64,000 nt of DNA from DASYTH01 sp035762905 (GCF_035762905.1 NZ_DASUCC010000024.1:1-64000); one strand, 5' to 3'; shown: positions 18,499 through 39,283, counted from the stretch's first letter. Notes: a model not told the origin generated them from the letters alone. Made by a program: numbers and translations.

Positions 18499-19419
18499 TT
18501 GCCTCCCACCCGTCGCCACCCCAGAACCCCGACCCCACCGCCCCGGCGCCCCCGGGTGGCCGGTCTGCGCCGGCCGGCCGACCCGCAGCGGACCGCGCCG
18601 GCCGACGCCCCGGACCCGGCCGAGCCGGCCACCCCGGACCCGGTTGACGCCGCCGATCCGGCGATCGAGGAAACCCTGGTCGTCGGGTCGGTGATCGGCG
18701 ACGACACCGACGACCGGGAGCCAGAGGACGACGACCTCGCCGCGCCGAAACCCCGGCCCCGCCCGGCCGGCAAGCGCCGGGACGCCGGCACCACCCAGCC
18801 CGACGACCTGGCCGAGGCGGAGGCCGAGGCCGGGACCGCCTACCAGGACCTCGCCGAGCCGGTGCCGCGCCGGGCCAGCCCGTACGCCCTCGCGATCGTG
18901 CTGGTCGTGGTGGCGGTGCTGGCGGCCGGCCTTGCGGTCTGGTTCCGCGGCGAGGCGAACAGCGCCCGCGAGTCGGCCGACGTGAACAACGCGGCGCTGA
19001 CCGATCCGGCGGCCGCCAGCGAGCTGGTCGCGCAGCTGCGCGGTGCGCTGGAGCAGGTGCTGTCCTACAACTACACCGACCTGGAGCGCACGGCGAACGC
19101 GGCGCGGGAGCACCTGGCCGGCAAGGCGCCGTGCGAGTACGAGCAGCTGTTCGGCGAGGTGCGCAAGCTCGCGCCGGAGCAGAAGATCGTGGTCAGCGCC
19201 CAGGTGCGGGAGATCGGGCTGGTCCGGCTTGAGGGCGACCGGGCGGTGCTGCTGGCCTTCGTCGACCAGCGGTCCACCCGGGCCGACCAGAACCAGACCG
19301 CGGTCAGCGGGGCGCAGTTCAACGTCAACGCCGAGCGCCAGGACGGCCGGTGGAAGATCACCGGCTTCGACCTGCTCGGGCAGCCCCTAGCGGACGGGAA
19401 GGCCGCGCCGCAGTGCTAG
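18499..19419 (+). CDS. Mce-associated membrane protein (second)
   Basis: 306 residues from TTG 18499, with GAGAGG at 18485-18490 as binding site. A Pro/Ala/Asp-rich cytoplasmic region of about 125 residues precedes one transmembrane helix (LAIVLVVVAVLAAGLAVWF). The outer domain resembles the preceding protein: LVAQLRGALEQVLSYNYTDLERTANAAREHL near its start and DGRWKITGFDLLGQP near its end. It lies 20 bases after the first Mce-associated gene and ends the operon. Confidence 0.8.
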   Translation: MPPTRRHPRTPTPPPRRPRVAGLRRPADPQRTAPADAPDPAEPATPDPVDAADPAIEETLVVGSVIGDDTDDREPEDDDLAAPKPRPRPAGKRRDAGTTQPDDLAEAEAEAGTAYQDLAEPVPRRASPYALAIVLVVVAVLAAGLAVWFRGEANSARESADVNNAALTDPAAASELVAQLRGALEQVLSYNYTDLERTANAAREHLAGKAPCEYEQLFGEVRKLAPEQKIVVSAQVREIGLVRLEGDRAVLLAFVDQRSTRADQNQTAVSGAQFNVNAERQDGRWKITGFDLLGQPLADGKAAPQC

Positions 19420-19621
19420 AGCACCGCTGGTGTCCCGGGGCTGGAATCGCTCCAATCGACCGCGACCCGCGGCGTTTCCCCAGGTCGGCATGCACGGAGA
19501 GTAGCCAATACCTCGACTAGAGGTAGGGATCATGGTGCGGCATCTTGACTCGGCGGCGCCGCAGGGTCACGCTGTTTGTCAGCGCGCACTCCAGCGAGAG
19601 GATTCCCTTGAGCGGCGGGCC

Positions 19622-19687
19622 TGGACAGTCGCCGGTTTGATGGCTAGACTGCCCCTTTGCGCTGCCCACTTTCGCATGCCCTAGACT
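19622..19687 (+). promoter_or_regulatory. Tandem promoters of rpoB-rpoC
   Basis: P1: TGGACA (19622-19627), 17 bases, TAGACT (19645-19650). P2: TTGCGC (19657-19662), 19 bases, TAGACT (19682-19687). Both fit sigma-A-like signals with the same -10 hexamer. The 356-base gap between the Mce operon and rpoB (19420-19775) holds these signals and no open reading frame that looks coding. P1 is the stronger by consensus. Confidence 0.6.
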
Positions 19688-19775
19688 GGTGGGTACCACC
19701 GCACCCTGTGCCAGACGCGCTACCTCCCGCTAGCGCGGCTGCGCAGACCGCTCATAGTCCCTGGAAGGACGCATC

Positions 19776-23273
<3,498 letters not shown>

Positions 23274-23356
23274 TACCGCGCCGCGCCGGGTGCTCCGTGC
23301 ACCCGGCGCAGGCCCGATCCCCGTCAGACATACCAACAAAAGGGGAAAGAACCGAC

Positions 23357-27259
<3,903 letters not shown>

Positions 27260-27273
27260 CCACCCCACCCCGA

Positions 27274-27303
27274 CGAAGGCCGCCCTCCCCAGGGCGGCCT
27301 TCG
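27274..27303 (+). terminator. Stem-loop after rpoC
   Basis: A perfect 13-bp stem (27274-27286 with 27291-27303) and a CCCC loop lies 15 bases after the rpoC stop. No T-run follows, as is common for actinobacterial terminators. Confidence 0.75.
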
Positions 27304-27624
27304 CCATGCGGAAAACGGGTCCGGCATCCGAGGTCCCTCTTCGGTCCGGTGAGTTCCGGGCTCCGGCCTCCGAGTGCCGATTTCGTGGCTTGCGGACTTG
27401 CAGATAGCAAATCGCGGATCGGGAATGGCAGCATGCGGTTGCCCCCGGCGATTCGCCGGGAATCGCCGGAATGGCGGCAGCTGACGGATCTGGCCGCCCT
27501 TCTGGGCGGAATTAGCCGTCTCAACGGCGGTTTCGGTTGCCGCATGACCTGTCTTACCGTCAGCAGACCAGGTTGGGCCTCCTCGCGCCAACTCGGTCGA
27601 GGAGGTGCGTGCGGTGGGACCTTG
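27304..27624. other. Gene-poor spacer upstream of SagB-like gene
   Basis: About 320 bases with lower GC and lower third-position GC than neighbours. The SagB frame stays open through it, and from ATG 27433 it reads a short Leu/Arg-rich segment followed by residues rich in Gly, Cys, Ser and Thr. Third-position GC over this stretch is about two thirds, well under the genes around it, so coding is doubtful. It may hold the promoter of the SagB-like gene. Confidence 0.5.
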
Positions 27625-28992
27625 GTGAGCGAGGGGAACTGCGCTCGGCACCTTCGGCTCCGCCCGGCGGTGTTCGTGGCCACCGGGGCGGATGGGCAGG
27701 TCGCGCTGCTGCGCGGAGCCGGGTGGGGGGAGCACATCGGGGTGCTGAGCGCGGGCCAGCGGGAACTGCTCGGGGAGCTCGCGGCGGATGAGCACCCGGA
27801 GGCGGCACTGCTCGACCGGTTCGGGCCCGGGACGGCGGCACTGCTGGACCGGTTGCGGGCCGGCGGGTGGCTGACCGCCCGGCTCTCCTTTCGGAACCGG
27901 TCGCTGATCACCGTCCGGCCCCTTGGACCGCACCTGGAGCCCCGGGCCGCTCCGCTGCGGGCGCCGCGGTTGTCCAGGTTCGCGCTCATGCGGCGCGCCG
28001 GCGACGAGTTGGTGTTGGAGTCGCCGCGGTGCCGGGCCTCGGTGGAGATTCACGACCTGGACGTCCTGACCGTGCTGCACCGGATGGCGGGCTCGGCGGA
28101 GCCGTGTGTTCCGGCCGGGCTGACCGCCGGCGTGGTCGCGGAGCTGGTCGGCGAGCTGGCCTGGTACGGCTTCGTCCGGGACGCCGAGGAGGACATGCGC
28201 GCCGATCTGACCACCGAGCAGTGGAGCCCGCACGAGCTGTGGTTCCACGCGCGCAGCCGAGCCGGGTACCACGACGAGCCGTTCGGCCTCACGCGGTGGG
28301 CCGACGGGCGGCACGCGCCGCTGCCGGCCCGGCGGGCACCCTGGGCGGTGGAGGCCGCGCTGCCGCTGCCGGTGCCGGACGGTGCCGAGCGAGCCGGGAT
28401 GCCGTTCGCGGCCGTGCTGGAGGCCAGGCGGTCGGTCCGGGAGCCGGACGACGAGCACCCGCTCACCGTCGCCCAACTGGGTGAGTTTCTGCACCAGGCG
28501 GCCGGGGTCCGCCGGGTGCTCCGGGACGACCGGAACGAGGTGTCGCTGAGGCCGAGCCCGTCCGGCGGTGCGCTGCACGGCCTGGAGATCTATCCGGTGG
28601 TCACGCAGGTGACGGGCCTGGCGTCCGGCATGTACCACTACGACCCGTTCGGTCACCGGCTCGAACCGGTTCCGGCCGCCGAGCCCGCCGTGCGCCAGCT
28701 GGTCTGGCGGGCCGCCGAGGCGGCCGGCGGCGGCCGCTCGCCGCACGTGCTGCTGGTCTGCACCGCCCGGTTCGGCCGGGTGATGTGGAAGTACCAGAGC
28801 ATGGCCTATGCCCTGATCCTCAAGGACCTCGGCGCCCTGCTGCAGACCATGTACCTGGTCGCCACCGCGATGAACCTCGCCCCCTGCGCCATCGGCACCG
28901 GCGACTCCGACCTGTTCGCCCAGGCCACCGCCCTCAATCCCCTGGAGGAGGCGAGCGTTGGCGAGTTCATGCTCTCCAGCAGGACAACGTAG
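27625..28992 (+). CDS. SagB-like nitroreductase-family protein
   Basis: About 455 residues if it starts at GTG 27625; ATG 27544 is an alternative. The last 200 residues form a nitroreductase-fold domain of the SagB type: LEARRSVRE (FMN phosphate contact), PSPSGGALHGLEIYPVV, YHYDPFGHRLEPV, and LKDLGALLQTMYLVATAMNLAPCAIGTGD. SagB enzymes oxidise azolines to azoles in ribosomal peptide maturation. The N-terminal 250 residues are less clear. No YcaO cyclodehydratase, protease or transporter is adjacent, so a role in peptide modification is not established; a stand-alone FMN oxidoreductase is equally possible. Confidence 0.72.
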   Translation: MSEGNCARHLRLRPAVFVATGADGQVALLRGAGWGEHIGVLSAGQRELLGELAADEHPEAALLDRFGPGTAALLDRLRAGGWLTARLSFRNRSLITVRPLGPHLEPRAAPLRAPRLSRFALMRRAGDELVLESPRCRASVEIHDLDVLTVLHRMAGSAEPCVPAGLTAGVVAELVGELAWYGFVRDAEEDMRADLTTEQWSPHELWFHARSRAGYHDEPFGLTRWADGRHAPLPARRAPWAVEAALPLPVPDGAERAGMPFAAVLEARRSVREPDDEHPLTVAQLGEFLHQAAGVRRVLRDDRNEVSLRPSPSGGALHGLEIYPVVTQVTGLASGMYHYDPFGHRLEPVPAAEPAVRQLVWRAAEAAGGGRSPHVLLVCTARFGRVMWKYQSMAYALILKDLGALLQTMYLVATAMNLAPCAIGTGDSDLFAQATALNPLEEASVGEFMLSSRTT

Positions 28993-29006
28993 TACCGCCG
29001 TACTAT
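28990..29006 (+). promoter_or_regulatory. Autoregulatory operator overlapping -10 of vapBC-type operon
   Basis: TAGTAC-CGCC-GTACTA (28990-29005) is a perfect interrupted palindrome. TACTAT (29001-29006) inside it is a good -10 hexamer, only 9 bases before the antitoxin ATG, so transcription should begin at or within a few bases of the start codon. Binding of antitoxin or toxin-antitoxin complex here would block the promoter. Confidence 0.7.
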
Positions 29007-29015
29007 CCTGCGGTC

Positions 29016-29288
29016 ATGGAGCAGGTCCCCGTACGCGTGCTGAACCAGGACACCGCCGGCGTACTGGCCCGGGTGGAGAACGGTGAGGTGGTCGAGATCA
29101 CCAGCCGCGGCAAGCCGATCGCCCGGATCATCCCGATCGTCCCTCGGGAGATCGAAGGCCTGGTCGCCGCCGGGCGCCTGATCCCGGCCACCGACCGCAC
29201 CCCGTTCCCGATGCCGCCCGGCGACGTCGATGAGACCGGCTCCGCGTCGGCCGCGCTCATCGCCATGCGGGAAGAGGAGCGTTGGTGA
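29016..29288 (+). CDS. vapB: Antitoxin of the Phd/YefM (VapB) type
   Basis: 90 residues. The N-terminal part (VPVRVLNQDTAGVLARVENGEVVEITSRGKPIARIIPI) is the Phd/YefM DNA-binding fold. The C-terminal part (SAALIAMREEERW) would wrap the toxin. ATG 29016 has no ribosome binding site and sits 9 bases after the -10 box, suggesting leaderless translation. Its stop overlaps the toxin start by 4 bases (GTGA). Confidence 0.88.
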   Translation: MEQVPVRVLNQDTAGVLARVENGEVVEITSRGKPIARIIPIVPREIEGLVAAGRLIPATDRTPFPMPPGDVDETGSASAALIAMREEERW

Positions 29289-29689
29289 TCTATCTGGACA
29301 GCTGCGCGATCGTCAAGTTGATCGCCCCGGAGACTGAGACCCCGGCGCTGGTCGGCTGGCTTGATGACCACCCTGGCGAGCGGGTGACCTCGGCGCTGTC
29401 CGAGATCGAGGTACCGCGGGCACTGCGCCGGGCCGCCCCACGTCGGCTCGGCATCATGTCGGGCGTGCTGTCTAGAATGGCCCGGTTCGAGGTCGACGCG
29501 CCGGTCCGGGCTACGGCCGCCGCGTACATGGATTCCACCCTGCGTTCGCTGGACGCCATCCACCTGGCGACCGCCGAGAATCTCACCGCGTCCGGCATGC
29601 GGATCAGCGCGTTCGTGACCTACGACAAGCGGCTGGGAACAGCGGCGGCGGAGTCGGGGTTGACCGTGGTGGCACCCGGGGCGGTGTGA
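29285..29689 (+). CDS. vapC: PIN-domain ribonuclease toxin (VapC type)
   Basis: 134 residues. PIN-domain acidic residues are at D5 (IYLDSC), E40 (LSEIEVPRAL), D90 (SLDAIHLATA) and D114 (VTYDKRL), the set that binds metal for RNA cleavage. VapC toxins usually cut tRNA or rRNA. All four residues are present, so the toxin is probably active. GTG 29285 overlaps the antitoxin stop. The pair is inserted between rpoC and rpsL. Confidence 0.9.
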   Translation: MIYLDSCAIVKLIAPETETPALVGWLDDHPGERVTSALSEIEVPRALRRAAPRRLGIMSGVLSRMARFEVDAPVRATAAAYMDSTLRSLDAIHLATAENLTASGMRISAFVTYDKRLGTAAAESGLTVVAPGAV

Positions 29690-29701
29690 GGGGACCCCGC
29701 T

Positions 29702-29731
29702 TTGACCTCGGTTGGCGGGGGAAGGTATCTT
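29702..29731 (+). promoter_or_regulatory. Promoter of rpsL-rpsG-fusA-tuf
   Basis: TTGACC (29702-29707), 18 bases, TATCTT (29726-29731): a strong sigma-A-like promoter. It leaves a leader of about 190 bases before rpsL. The 240-base gap 29690-29929 contains this promoter and no gene. Confidence 0.7.
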
Positions 29732-29929
29732 ACCTACTTGTGCCCGACTCTTGTCGGGTCGGTCGGTGTGCCTGGGCGTGACGCTGGGCATGTCGAGTTC
29801 CTCGCGAACCCCAGAGGATTATTCACCCGAACGGGTGCCTGACTAGGGCGACACGCCCGACCTCGGGGTACGGGGGGACCGGGGAACACACAAGGCAAAC
29901 ATGCGACGTTGAGAAGAGAAAGCCGGTCT

Positions 29930-30304
29930 ATGCCCACGATCCAGCAGCTGGTCCGCAAGGGCCGCCAGGACAAGGTCGCCAAGCAGAAGACTGCGGCTCT
30001 CAAGGGGAGCCCGCAGCGGCGTGGCGTGTGCACCCGCGTGTACACCACTACCCCGAAGAAGCCGAACTCCGCGCTGCGCAAGGTCGCGCGTGTCAAGCTG
30101 ACCAGTGGCATCGAGGTCACGGCGTACATCCCGGGGGAGGGCCACAATCTCCAGGAGCACTCGATGGTCCTGGTCCGCGGTGGCCGGGTGAAGGACCTGC
30201 CTGGCGTGCGTTACAAGATCATCCGCGGCTCGCTGGACACGCAGGGCGTCAAGAACCGCAAGCAAGCCCGCAGCCGGTATGGAGCGAAGAAGGAGAAGAG
30301 CTGA
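29930..30304 (+). CDS. rpsL: 30S ribosomal protein S12
   Basis: Decoding-centre protein. 124 residues from ATG 29930 ([12 protein letters not shown]), after GAGAAGAGAAAG. The streptomycin-determinant loop [15 protein letters not shown] has the wild-type Lys, and the second loop [26 protein letters not shown] is intact. An upstream in-frame ATG would add seven non-family residues and is rejected. Confidence 0.98.
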   Translation: MPTIQQLVRKGRQDKVAKQKTAALKGSPQRRGVCTRVYTTTPKKPNSALRKVARVKLTSGIEVTAYIPGEGHNLQEHSMVLVRGGRVKDLPGVRYKIIRGSLDTQGVKNRKQARSRYGAKKEKS

Positions 30305-30305
30305 T

Positions 30306-30776
30306 ATGCCACGCAAGGGTCCGGCCCCCAAGCGGCCGCTGATCTCCGACCCGGTGTACAGCTCTCCGCTGGTCACCCAGCTGGTGAACAAGGTGCTGCG
30401 GGACGGCAAGCGCTCCGTCGCGGAGCGCATCGTGTACGGGGCGCTCGAGGGTGCCCGCGACAAGACCGGCACCGACCCGGTGGTCACGCTCAAGCGCGCG
30501 CTGGACAATGTCAAGCCGACCATCGAGGTGAAGAGCCGGCGGGTCGGTGGTGCCACCTACCAGGTGCCGATCGAGGTCAAGCCCGGCCGCAGCACCACCC
30601 TCGCGCTGCGCTGGCTGGTCAACTTCTCGCGGCAGCGCCGGGAGAAGACCATGGTGGAGCGGCTCATGAACGAGCTGCTCGACGCGAGCAACGGACTCGG
30701 GGCGAGCGTGAAGCGCCGCGAGGACACCCACAAGATGGCGGAGTCCAACAAGGCCTTCGCCCACTACCGCTGGTGA
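30306..30776 (+). CDS. rpsG: 30S ribosomal protein S7
   Basis: Head assembly protein that binds 16S rRNA and lines the mRNA exit. 156 residues from ATG 30306, one base after the S12 stop. Begins [12 protein letters not shown] and contains [21 protein letters not shown] and a C-terminal [14 protein letters not shown]. Confidence 0.98.
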   Translation: MPRKGPAPKRPLISDPVYSSPLVTQLVNKVLRDGKRSVAERIVYGALEGARDKTGTDPVVTLKRALDNVKPTIEVKSRRVGGATYQVPIEVKPGRSTTLALRWLVNFSRQRREKTMVERLMNELLDASNGLGASVKRREDTHKMAESNKAFAHYRW

Positions 30777-30832
30777 TTCGGTGCCGGCCCACCGGCCGGC
30801 GCTGACGCTGTACAAGACAGGGGAACAGACCC

Positions 30833-32932
<2,100 letters not shown>

Positions 32933-33044
32933 TACAGATCCGGTGCGGAGCCGGACGGGGCTTGCCTCTATGGTTCCGCACTACCGAACCTGACAACGCG
33001 GTCGGCCACGGCAGCGTAAGAACAAGTCCAGGAGGACGAAGAAA

Positions 33045-34238
<1,194 letters not shown>

Positions 34239-34297
34239 CCACCCCAGTTTGGGACGCCATCTTTCCATGTGGCATCCTTGACAGGTTGCTCGTTGTC

Positions 34298-34329
34298 GGG
34301 CGGCCGGTCGGTTCACCAGCCGGCCGCCC
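34298..34329 (+). terminator. Stem-loop between tuf and rpsJ
   Basis: GGGCGGCCGG (34298-34307) pairs with CCGGCCGCCC (34320-34329) across a 12-base loop. It lies 60 bases after tuf and about 140 before rpsJ, so it may end the str operon or serve as attenuator of the S10 leader. The rest of the 232-base gap (34239-34470) shows no gene. Confidence 0.55.
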
Positions 34330-34470
34330 TGACGCGAGTTCGGCCCGTCTCCGGCGGGCCCTCCCAATGACCACCCCCAACGGCACGGCCAAGGGGTCGG
34401 TCTGCGCGACGGGCGCGACACACCCGACCGCGTGGACCGGAGCGGCACTCAAGAAGGACGGCAAGCCACC

Positions 34471-34776
34471 ATGGCGGGACAGAAGATCCGCATCAGGCTC
34501 AAGGCCTACGACCACGAGGCGATCGACGCGTCCGCGCGCAAGATCGTCGAGACCGTGACACGCACCGGTGCTCGGGTCGTCGGGCCGGTGCCGCTGCCCA
34601 CCGAGAAGAACGTCTACTGCGTCATCCGCTCGCCGCACAAGTACAAGGACTCGCGCGAGCACTTCGAGATGCGCACGCACAAGCGTCTGATCGACATCCT
34701 CGACCCGACGCCGAAGACGGTCGACGCGCTGATGCGCATCGACCTGCCGGCCAGCGTCGACGTCAACATTCAGTGA
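34471..34776 (+). CDS. rpsJ: 30S ribosomal protein S10
   Basis: 101 residues from ATG 34471 ([15 protein letters not shown]), the usual actinobacterial length. Contains [36 protein letters not shown]10 also serves in Nus-factor antitermination with NusB. First gene of the S10 cluster. Confidence 0.98.
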   Translation: MAGQKIRIRLKAYDHEAIDASARKIVETVTRTGARVVGPVPLPTEKNVYCVIRSPHKYKDSREHFEMRTHKRLIDILDPTPKTVDALMRIDLPASVDVNIQ

Positions 34777-34789
34777 GGCCTGAGTAGTT

Positions 34790-35440
34790 ATGTCTGACAG
34801 GCAGATGAAGGGGATCCTGGGCACCAAGCTCGGGATGACCCAGGTCTTCGACGAGAACAACCGGATCGTGCCGGTGACCGTCATCAAGGCCGGGCCGAAC
34901 GTGGTCACCCAGATCCGGACCAAGGACAGCGACGGCTACGCGGCCGTGCAGCTGGCGTTCGGCGCCATCGACCCGCGCAAGGTGAACAAGCCGCGCACCG
35001 GGCACTTCGACAAGGCGAAGGTCACGCCGCGCCGGTTCCTCGCGGAGCTGCGCACCACCGACGCGGACAGCTACGAGGTGGGCCAGGAGATCACCGCCGA
35101 GGTGTTCGAGCCGGGCACCGTGATCGACGTGACCGGCACCAGCAAGGGCAAGGGCACCGCCGGCGTGATGAAGCGGCACGGGTTCAAGGGTCTCGGCGCT
35201 AGCCACGGCACCCAGCGCAAGCACCGCAGCCCGGGCTCGATCGGCGGCTGCGCCACGCCCGGCCGGGTGTTCAAGGGCCTGCGCATGGCCGGCCGGATGG
35301 GCCACGTCCGGGTCACCACGCAGAACCTGACCGTGCACCAGGTGGACGCCGACGCCGGCCTGATCCTGATCAAGGGCGCAGTCCCCGGCCCCAAGGGTGG
35401 CCTGGTGTTCCTCAAGAGCGCCGCGAAGGGTGATGCGTAG
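34790..35440 (+). CDS. rplC: 50S ribosomal protein L3
   Basis: 216 residues, early 50S assembly protein that reaches the peptidyl-transferase centre. [18 protein letters not shown] start, the extended loop with [22 protein letters not shown], and [12 protein letters not shown] at the end. Its stop codon overlaps the rplD start by one base. Confidence 0.98.
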   Translation: MSDRQMKGILGTKLGMTQVFDENNRIVPVTVIKAGPNVVTQIRTKDSDGYAAVQLAFGAIDPRKVNKPRTGHFDKAKVTPRRFLAELRTTDADSYEVGQEITAEVFEPGTVIDVTGTSKGKGTAGVMKRHGFKGLGASHGTQRKHRSPGSIGGCATPGRVFKGLRMAGRMGHVRVTTQNLTVHQVDADAGLILIKGAVPGPKGGLVFLKSAAKGDA

Positions 35441-36480
35441 TGACCACCAGCGTTGAGGTCAAGACCCCGGACGGCAAGACCGACGGCACCGTCGAGCTGC
35501 CCGACGAGATCTTCGACGCCCAGGCCAACATCGCGCTGATGCATCAGGTCGTGGTCGCTCAGCAGGCCGCGGCCCGGCAGGGCACGCACGACACCAAGAC
35601 CCGCGGCGAGGTTCGCGGCGGTGGCAAGAAGCCGTACCGGCAGAAGGGCACCGGCCGGGCCCGCCAGGGTTCGACCAGGGCGCCGCAGTTCGCCGGCGGT
35701 GGTGTCGTGCACGGCCCCACGCCGCGCGACTACAGCCAGCGCACGCCGAAGAAGATGAAGGCGGCGGCCCTGCGCGGCGCGCTGTCCGACCGGGCGAGGG
35801 CGGGTCAGCTGCACGTGATCAGCGGCCTGGTCGACGGGGACATCCCGTCCACCAAGGCGGCCCGCAAGGCGCTCGAGGCGGTCACGGCGGCCAAGCGCCT
35901 GCTGCTGGTGCTGACCAAGGACGAGGACGTCAACTGGGTGTCCGCGCGCAACCTGCCGAACGTGCACATCCTCTCGCCCGACCAGCTCAACACCTACGAC
36001 GTGCTGGTCAACGACGACGTGGTGTTCTCCCGGACGGCGCTGGACGCGTTCCTGGCCGGCCCGGTCTCGGCGACCCTGCCGAAGGCCAGGGGCTACGCGC
36101 GGGAGAGCGAGGTCGCCGAGGAGCCGAAGGCCAAGCCGGCCAAGAAGGCCAAGGCGGAAACCGCCAAGGCGGACACCGCGAAGAAGGAGCCCGCGAAGAA
36201 GGAGCCGGCCAAGAAGGAGTCCGCCAAGAAGGCGGACGCCGAGCCGGCCGCGGCGGAGACCGACTTCGGTCCGGGCAGCCACGCCCCGCTCGAGGACGGC
36301 TCGGAGCCGGAGGGCTACCCGATCAAGGGCAACACCTCCTCGAAGCTGTACCACGTGCCGGGTAGCTCGCACTACAACCGGACCGCCGCCGAGGTGTGGT
36401 TCGCCACCGAGGAGGACGCCGAGAAGGCGGGCTTCCAGCTGCCGCCGTCGCAGCGGAAGGCCAAGGAGGACAAGGAATGA
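35440..36480 (+). CDS. rplD: 50S ribosomal protein L4 with extra C-terminal domain
   Basis: 346 residues, against about 205-230 for normal L4. Residues 1-219 are canonical L4, including the exit-tunnel loop [22 protein letters not shown]. Residues 220-274 are a Lys/Ala/Glu linker with AKKEP-type repeats. Residues 275-338 form an added domain ([20 protein letters not shown] ... YHVPG ... [16 protein letters not shown]) that is repeated at the end of L17 (rplQ) in this window. The domain resembles the 'sunset'-type IKGN...YH.P...WF.TE...AGF modules of actinobacteria. GTG start; overlaps rplC and rplW. Confidence 0.95.
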   Translation: MTTSVEVKTPDGKTDGTVELPDEIFDAQANIALMHQVVVAQQAAARQGTHDTKTRGEVRGGGKKPYRQKGTGRARQGSTRAPQFAGGGVVHGPTPRDYSQRTPKKMKAAALRGALSDRARAGQLHVISGLVDGDIPSTKAARKALEAVTAAKRLLLVLTKDEDVNWVSARNLPNVHILSPDQLNTYDVLVNDDVVFSRTALDAFLAGPVSATLPKARGYARESEVAEEPKAKPAKKAKAETAKADTAKKEPAKKEPAKKESAKKADAEPAAAETDFGPGSHAPLEDGSEPEGYPIKGNTSSKLYHVPGSSHYNRTAAEVWFATEEDAEKAGFQLPPSQRKAKEDKE

Positions 36481-36776
36481 TTCCCGACCCCCGCGACATC
36501 CTGCTGGCGCCGGTGATCTCCGAGAAGTCCTACGGGCTGCTCGAGGAGAACAAGTACACCTTCGTGGTCGCCCCGCACGCGAACAAGACCGAGATCAAGA
36601 TCGCGGTCGAGAAGGTGTTCGGCGTCCAGGTGGTCAGCGTGAACACGCTCAACCGGCAGGGCAAACGCAAGCGCACCCGCACCGGGTACGGCAAGCGCAA
36701 GGACACGAAGCGCGCGATCGTCACGCTGACCGCGGACAGCAAGCCGATCGAGATCTTCGGCGGACCGGCCTCGTAA
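36477..36776 (+). CDS. rplW: 50S ribosomal protein L23
   Basis: 99 residues; ATG 36477 overlaps the rplD stop (ATGA). Lies at the exit tunnel and docks SRP and trigger factor. Motifs [32 protein letters not shown] and the basic loop [18 protein letters not shown] are standard. Confidence 0.97.
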   Translation: MIPDPRDILLAPVISEKSYGLLEENKYTFVVAPHANKTEIKIAVEKVFGVQVVSVNTLNRQGKRKRTRTGYGKRKDTKRAIVTLTADSKPIEIFGGPAS

Positions 36777-36789
36777 GGACTGAGTACAC

Positions 36790-37626
36790 ATGGGTATTCG
36801 CAAGTACAAGCCGACGACGCCGGGCCGTCGTGGTTCCAGCGTCTCGGACTTCGCCGAGATCACCCGGGACCACCCGGAGAAGTCGCTGGTCCGCCCGCTG
36901 CACGGCAAGGGCGGCCGCAACGTGCACGGCAAGATCACCACGCGGCACAAGGGCGGCGGCCACAAGCGGGCCTACCGGCTGATCGACTTCCGGCGGCACG
37001 ACAAGGACGGCGTTCCGGCCAAAGTCGCGCACATCGAGTACGACCCGAACCGCACCGCCCGGATCGCGCTGCTGCACTACGCCGACGGCGAGAAGCGCTA
37101 CATCCTCGCGCCGGAGAAGCTGCGCCAGGGGGACAGGATCGAGAACGGTCCGCGGGCCGACATCAAGCCGGGCAACAGCCTGCCGCTGCGCAACATCCCG
37201 GTCGGCACCGTGGTGCACGCGATCGAGCTGCGGCCGGGCGGCGGGGCCAAGATCGCCCGTTCGGCCGGTGCCAGCGTGCAGCTGGTCGCCAAGGAGGGCC
37301 CGTACGCCCAACTGCGGATGCCGTCCGGCGAGATCCGCAACGTGGACGTGCGCTGCAGGGCGACGGTCGGCGAGGTCGGCAACTCCGAGCAGGCCAACAT
37401 CAACTGGGGCAAGGCCGGCCGGATGCGGTGGAAGGGCAAGCGCCCGACCGTGCGCGGCGTGGCCATGAACCCGGTGGACCACCCGCACGGCGGTGGTGAG
37501 GGCAAGACCTCCGGCGGTCGGCACCCGGTGAACCCGAAGGGCAAGCCCGAGGGCCGCACCCGTCGCAAGGGCAAGCCGAGCGACCGCATGATCGTCCGCC
37601 GCCGCCGTACCGGCAAGAAGCGCTGA
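36790..37626 (+). CDS. rplB: 50S ribosomal protein L2
   Basis: 278 residues, needed for subunit joining and peptidyl transfer. [20 protein letters not shown] start, and the [25 protein letters not shown] loop carrying the essential His. Standard length, 13 bases after rplW. Confidence 0.98.
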   Translation: MGIRKYKPTTPGRRGSSVSDFAEITRDHPEKSLVRPLHGKGGRNVHGKITTRHKGGGHKRAYRLIDFRRHDKDGVPAKVAHIEYDPNRTARIALLHYADGEKRYILAPEKLRQGDRIENGPRADIKPGNSLPLRNIPVGTVVHAIELRPGGGAKIARSAGASVQLVAKEGPYAQLRMPSGEIRNVDVRCRATVGEVGNSEQANINWGKAGRMRWKGKRPTVRGVAMNPVDHPHGGGEGKTSGGRHPVNPKGKPEGRTRRKGKPSDRMIVRRRRTGKKR

Positions 37627-37643
37627 GCAGGGAGGAGTAAGAC

Positions 37644-37925
37644 ATGCCGCGCAGCTTGAAGAAGGGCCCGTTCGTCGACGACCACCTGCTCAAGAAGGTG
37701 GACGTGCTCAACGAGTCGGGCAAGAAGACCGTGATCAAGACCTGGTCCCGCCGGTCCACGATCATCCCGGACATGCTGGGCCACACCATCGCGGTGCACG
37801 ACGGCCGCAAGCACGTCCCGGTCTTCATCACCGAGTCCATGGTCGGGCACAAGCTGGGGGAGTTCGCCCCCACCCGCACGTTCCGGGGCCACGTCAAGGA
37901 CGACCGCAAGGCGCGCAGGCGCTAG
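37644..37925 (+). CDS. rpsS: 30S ribosomal protein S19
   Basis: 93 residues, 30S head protein pairing with S13. [20 protein letters not shown] start, [28 protein letters not shown] core. AGGGAGGAG binding site precedes it. Confidence 0.98.
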   Translation: MPRSLKKGPFVDDHLLKKVDVLNESGKKTVIKTWSRRSTIIPDMLGHTIAVHDGRKHVPVFITESMVGHKLGEFAPTRTFRGHVKDDRKARRR

Positions 37926-37952
37926 GCCAGACAAGTAAGGGAAAGCAACGCG

Positions 37953-38401
37953 ATGAACGCCCGCAACGCAGAGGTGGCGCAGGAGGAGCTCCCGCGCGCC
38001 ATCGCTCGGGCTCGCTACGTCCGGGCCACCCCGATGAAGGTGCGCCGGGTCGTCGACCTCATCCGGGGTCGCAGCGCCAGCGATGCCCTGGCCGTGCTCC
38101 AGTTCGCCCCGCAGGCCGCAAGTGAGCCGGTGGCCAAGGTGCTCGCCAGCGCCGTGGCCAACGCCGAGAACAACCTCGACCTCGACCCGGACACGCTCTG
38201 GGTGAGCGCGGCCTACGTGGACGAGGGCCCGACCCTCAAGCGGTTCCGGCCGCGCGCGCAAGGTCGCGCCTACCGGATCCGCAAGCGCACCAGCCACATC
38301 ACCATCGAGCTCGAGTCGATCAAGATCGAGAAGAAGCCCGCGAAGGCTGCGACCGCCAAGAGCGGCGGCCGCAAGTCCAGTGCGAAGAGGAGTGCCAGCT
38401 A

Positions 38402-38402
<1 letters not shown>
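37953..38402 (+). CDS. rplV: 50S ribosomal protein L22
   Basis: 149 residues. Core L22 ([52 protein letters not shown], the tunnel hairpin where macrolide resistance maps) looks normal. An additional Lys/Ala/Ser-rich tail of about 25 residues follows, a common actinobacterial extension. Overlaps rpsC by one base at TAG/GTG. Confidence 0.98.
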
Positions 38403-39280
<878 letters not shown>

Positions 39281-39283
39281 GTC

